Shown here piece by piece: positions 61,546 through 64,000 of a stretch of 64,000 nt of DNA; within the stretch, counting starts at the first letter, position 1; the number at the start of each line of letters is the position of its first letter. This stretch comes from JTS-RE37 sp041744575. GTDB taxonomy: Bacteria > Bacteroidota > Bacteroidia > Flavobacteriales > Flavobacteriaceae. Position numbers and translations under genes: made by a program. The notes under the pieces were generated by a model. That model saw only the letters and a program-made list of their open reading frames with translations, made no database searches and had not been told where the DNA came from. The stretch covers positions 1 to 64,000 of the forward strand of contig JBGTKP010000024.1 in the NCBI GenBank assembly GCA_041744575.1, given 5' to 3'.

Positions 61546-64000
61546 ATGAAAGGGGAGACCACGGATAATCTGCACTTACAGCCCACGAATCGGCCGGATC
61601 GCTTTTTAAAGCTATCCGGGTTAGAACCTTTGGTGATCACCCCTGAAAGTAATTTTATCAATGTAGGCGAGAGGACCAATGTGGCCGGTTCCAGAAAATT
61701 TTTGCGTCTGATTCAGGAAGATAAGTTTGAGGAAGCCATCGAAATTGCAAGACATCAGGTAGAAGGAGGGGCTCAGATTATTGATATCAATATGGATGAT
61801 GGCCTTATTGACGGAAAGGAGGCTATGGTGAGATTTCTGAACCTTCTCGTCGCAGAACCCGATATCGCCCGTGTACCAATTATGATAGACAGCTCCAAAT
61901 GGGAGATCATAGAGGCAGGGTTACAGGTGGTGCAGGGAAAATGTGTGGTGAATTCCATCAGCCTTAAGGAAGGCGAGGAACAGTTTATTCAACAGGCCCG
62001 ACTTATCAGGAGATATGGAGCTGCCGTGATCGTGATGGCATTTGATGAAACCGGACAGGCGGACAATTATGACAGAAGAATAGAAATTGCAAAACGATCT
62101 TATGATCTTCTGGTGAACCGGCTCAGCTTCCCCCCTGAAGACATCATTTTCGATCTCAATATTTTTCCCGTCGCTACCGGGATGGATGAACACAAACGCA
62201 ATGCTCTCGACTTTATTGAGGCGACTGCCTGGGTGCGTAAACACTTGCCTTATTGCAGCGTCAGTGGCGGAGTAAGTAATGTCTCCTTTAGTTTCCGGGG
62301 CAATGACCCTGTTAGGGAAGCCATGCATTCGGTTTTTTTGTATCATGCTATCCAGGCCGGAATGAATATGGGAATAGTCAATCCCGCGTTGCTGGAGGTA
62401 TATGACACCATTCCGACGGAACTCCTTCAAAGGGTTGAAGACGTCATCCTGAACCGGAGAGAAGATGCCACGGAGCGCCTTCTCGAATTTGCCGAAACGG
62501 TTGTGGGCAAGGCCAGGGAAAACAAGGCGGATCTGTCGTGGAGGGATGAATCCCTGCAGGAACGGATCACCAGGGCTCTGGTTAAGGGGGTGGAACAATT
62601 CATTATAGAGGATGTGGAAGAAGCGCGTCAATCGGTTAGTGAGCCGATCGAAGTAATTGAAGGCCATCTGATGACGGGAATGAATGTTGTAGGGGATTTG
62701 TTCGGAAGCGGAAAAATGTTCCTGCCACAGGTGGTAAAATCTGCCCGGGTGATGAAAAAGGCCGTAGCGTACCTGTTACCCTACATTGAGGCCGAGAAAC
62801 TTAAGAATCCAAAAAAAGATCAGAAAAAAGGCGCAGGAAAAATATTAATGGCAACCGTTAAAGGGGATGTTCATGATATCGGCAAAAATATTGTCGGAGT
62901 TGTACTTGCCTGCAATAATTATGAGATCATAGATCTTGGGGTGATGGTCCCGGCGGAGAGGATCATCCTAAAAGCAAAGGAAGAAGAGGTGGATATTATC
63001 GGGCTGAGCGGTCTGATCACCCCGTCTCTGGACGAAATGGTTTTTTTGGCAAAGGAAATGGAACGTCAGAAATTCAATGTCCCTTTGCTCATCGGGGGAG
63101 CTACAACGAGCAAGGCACATACCGCGGTAAAGATCGACCCCCAATACAGCCATTCTGTAGTTCACGTGAATGATGCTTCGAGAGCGGTTACAGTGGTCGG
63201 AGAATTGTTGCAGGAGCAATCTTCAGAGAGCTATAAAAATAGCATCAAGGCAGATTATGCGACATTCAGATTGCAGTTTGCAAAGCGCGGAAAAGAAAAG
63301 GAGTACCTCACCCTGGCAGAAGCGCGTGAGAATAAGTTTCAAATTCGATGGAAGAAGGATGGTATAAAGAAGCCCCGGCAACTGGGTATTCAGATCATAG
63401 AAAGCCTGGATCTCAAAAAATTAGTGCCCTATATTGACTGGACGCCATTTTTCAGATCCTGGGAACTTCATGGGAAATATCCTGAAATTCTGAAAGATGA
63501 AATCGTGGGTAAGGAGGCCTCTGCGCTTTTCCACGATGCAGGTCAGATGCTCGCGAAACTTACGGATGGAAAGACCCTGCAGGCCAAGGCAGTATTTGGA
63601 CTTTTCGAAGCGAACACCCGTGATGATGATGATATTGCAGTCAATCATGAAGGCGAAACCTTTATTTTTCGTACCCTCAGGCAACAATTAAAAAAACGGG
63701 AGGGGGTAGCCAACTTTGCCCTCGCAGATTTTATCGCTCCAAAAGCAACGGGTATACAGGATTATATCGGTTGTTTCTGTGTCTGTGCGGGATTTGGAAC
63801 GGAAGCCCTGGCCGAACAGTACCGAAAGGAATTGGACGATTATAACTCCATCCTTGTGAAAGCACTTTCCGACCGGCTTGCAGAGGCTTTTGCCGAATAT
63901 TTGCATAGGGAAGTGAGAACAGAACACTGGGCCTATGCCCCGGATGAGGAGTTGAACAATGAAGCACTCATTAAAGAATCGTATCAGGGAATTCGTCCCG
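61546..64000 (+). CDS. metH: Methionine synthase, folate-, B12- and activation domains (partial at the right edge)
   Basis: 818 residues are visible and the frame runs off the window. Domains in order: pterin-binding (VITPESNFINVGERTNVAGS, about 25-310), cobalamin cap and B12-binding (VKGDVHDIGKNIVGVVL, with the cobalt-coordinating histidine in DVHDIG), and the AdoMet-dependent reactivation domain (LAEAFAEYLHREVRTEHWAY). It lacks the homocysteine domain, which is in the preceding gene. The organism must therefore obtain cobalamin for this enzyme. Confidence 0.95.
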   Translation, partial: MKGETTDNLHLQPTNRPDRFLKLSGLEPLVITPESNFINVGERTNVAGSRKFLRLIQEDKFEEAIEIARHQVEGGAQIIDINMDDGLIDGKEAMVRFLNLLVAEPDIARVPIMIDSSKWEIIEAGLQVVQGKCVVNSISLKEGEEQFIQQARLIRRYGAAVIVMAFDETGQADNYDRRIEIAKRSYDLLVNRLSFPPEDIIFDLNIFPVATGMDEHKRNALDFIEATAWVRKHLPYCSVSGGVSNVSFSFRGNDPVREAMHSVFLYHAIQAGMNMGIVNPALLEVYDTIPTELLQRVEDVILNRREDATERLLEFAETVVGKARENKADLSWRDESLQERITRALVKGVEQFIIEDVEEARQSVSEPIEVIEGHLMTGMNVVGDLFGSGKMFLPQVVKSARVMKKAVAYLLPYIEAEKLKNPKKDQKKGAGKILMATVKGDVHDIGKNIVGVVLACNNYEIIDLGVMVPAERIILKAKEEEVDIIGLSGLITPSLDEMVFLAKEMERQKFNVPLLIGGATTSKAHTAVKIDPQYSHSVVHVNDASRAVTVVGELLQEQSSESYKNSIKADYATFRLQFAKRGKEKEYLTLAEARENKFQIRWKKDGIKKPRQLGIQIIESLDLKKLVPYIDWTPFFRSWELHGKYPEILKDEIVGKEASALFHDAGQMLAKLTDGKTLQAKAVFGLFEANTRDDDDIAVNHEGETFIFRTLRQQLKKREGVANFALADFIAPKATGIQDYIGCFCVCAGFGTEALAEQYRKELDDYNSILVKALSDRLAEAFAEYLHREVRTEHWAYAPDEELNNEALIKESYQGIRP

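Overview
The window reads as a chromosomal segment of a member of the Flavobacteriaceae (phylum Bacteroidota), probably marine. Three things support this. Many genes are preceded by the Bacteroidota -7 promoter box TAnnTTTG, and most lack strong Shine-Dalgarno sequences. The order nadK - DUF6089 - uppS - bamA - ompH - ompH - murI is typical of the group. Several gene fusions are also familiar there: FolK with a deoxynucleoside kinase, MetX with ThrA, and sulfite reductase with a HEPN domain. Coding density is high. I see no prophage, insertion sequence, rRNA or CRISPR array; nearly everything is core metabolism.

Layout. 1-976: a tRNA region (tRNA-Leu UAA and tRNA-Gly GCC, both minus strand) with a 101-bp tandem repeat at the left edge and, upstream of each tRNA, a truncated tRNA copy joined to a palindromic element. 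977-11729: mutS, a SpoU methyltransferase, a folK-dNK fusion, sppA, a queuosine-precursor transporter, a giant AsmA-like protein and a DUF2797 protein. 11806-17510: a GH3-like protein, a degenerate alpha/beta hydrolase, then clpX, clpP and tig. 17694-27782: a small membrane protein, a hydrolase and pdxJ on the minus strand, divergent from the CBS - nadK - DUF6089 - uppS - bamA - ompH1 - ompH2 - murI envelope cluster. 27849-33601: folA, a 2TM protein, a class V aminotransferase-fold protein, a CBM48 mini-protein, the ergothioneine genes egtD and egtB, and thyA. 33784-45909: a nucleoside transporter, a bifunctional nuclease, etfA/etfB, pdhB, a DUF5686 protein, a membrane pyrophosphatase, an App1-like phosphatase and a second deoxynucleoside kinase.

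46050-64000 is the most coherent block and covers sulfur and one-carbon metabolism: metK, metY, a three-part MetX-aspartokinase-homoserine dehydrogenase protein, metZ, an Rrf2 regulator, cysH, sulfite reductase, cobA (siroheme), a precorrin-2 dehydrogenase, an FNR-type reductase and a split metH whose second half runs off the right edge. Sulfate-derived sulfur is reduced to sulfide (cysH, sir, siroheme genes). Aspartate is converted to O-acetylhomoserine by the fusion protein. Sulfide is then captured as homocysteine (metY/metZ), methylated to methionine (metH) and activated to SAM (metK).

Three leaders in this block look like SAM sensors. Two are clear SAM-I (S-box) riboswitches, before metY and before metH. 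The third, before metK, is a SAM-II-like pseudoknot candidate with an alternative hairpin that would compete for one of its strands. The metK leader is the observation I consider most worth following up.
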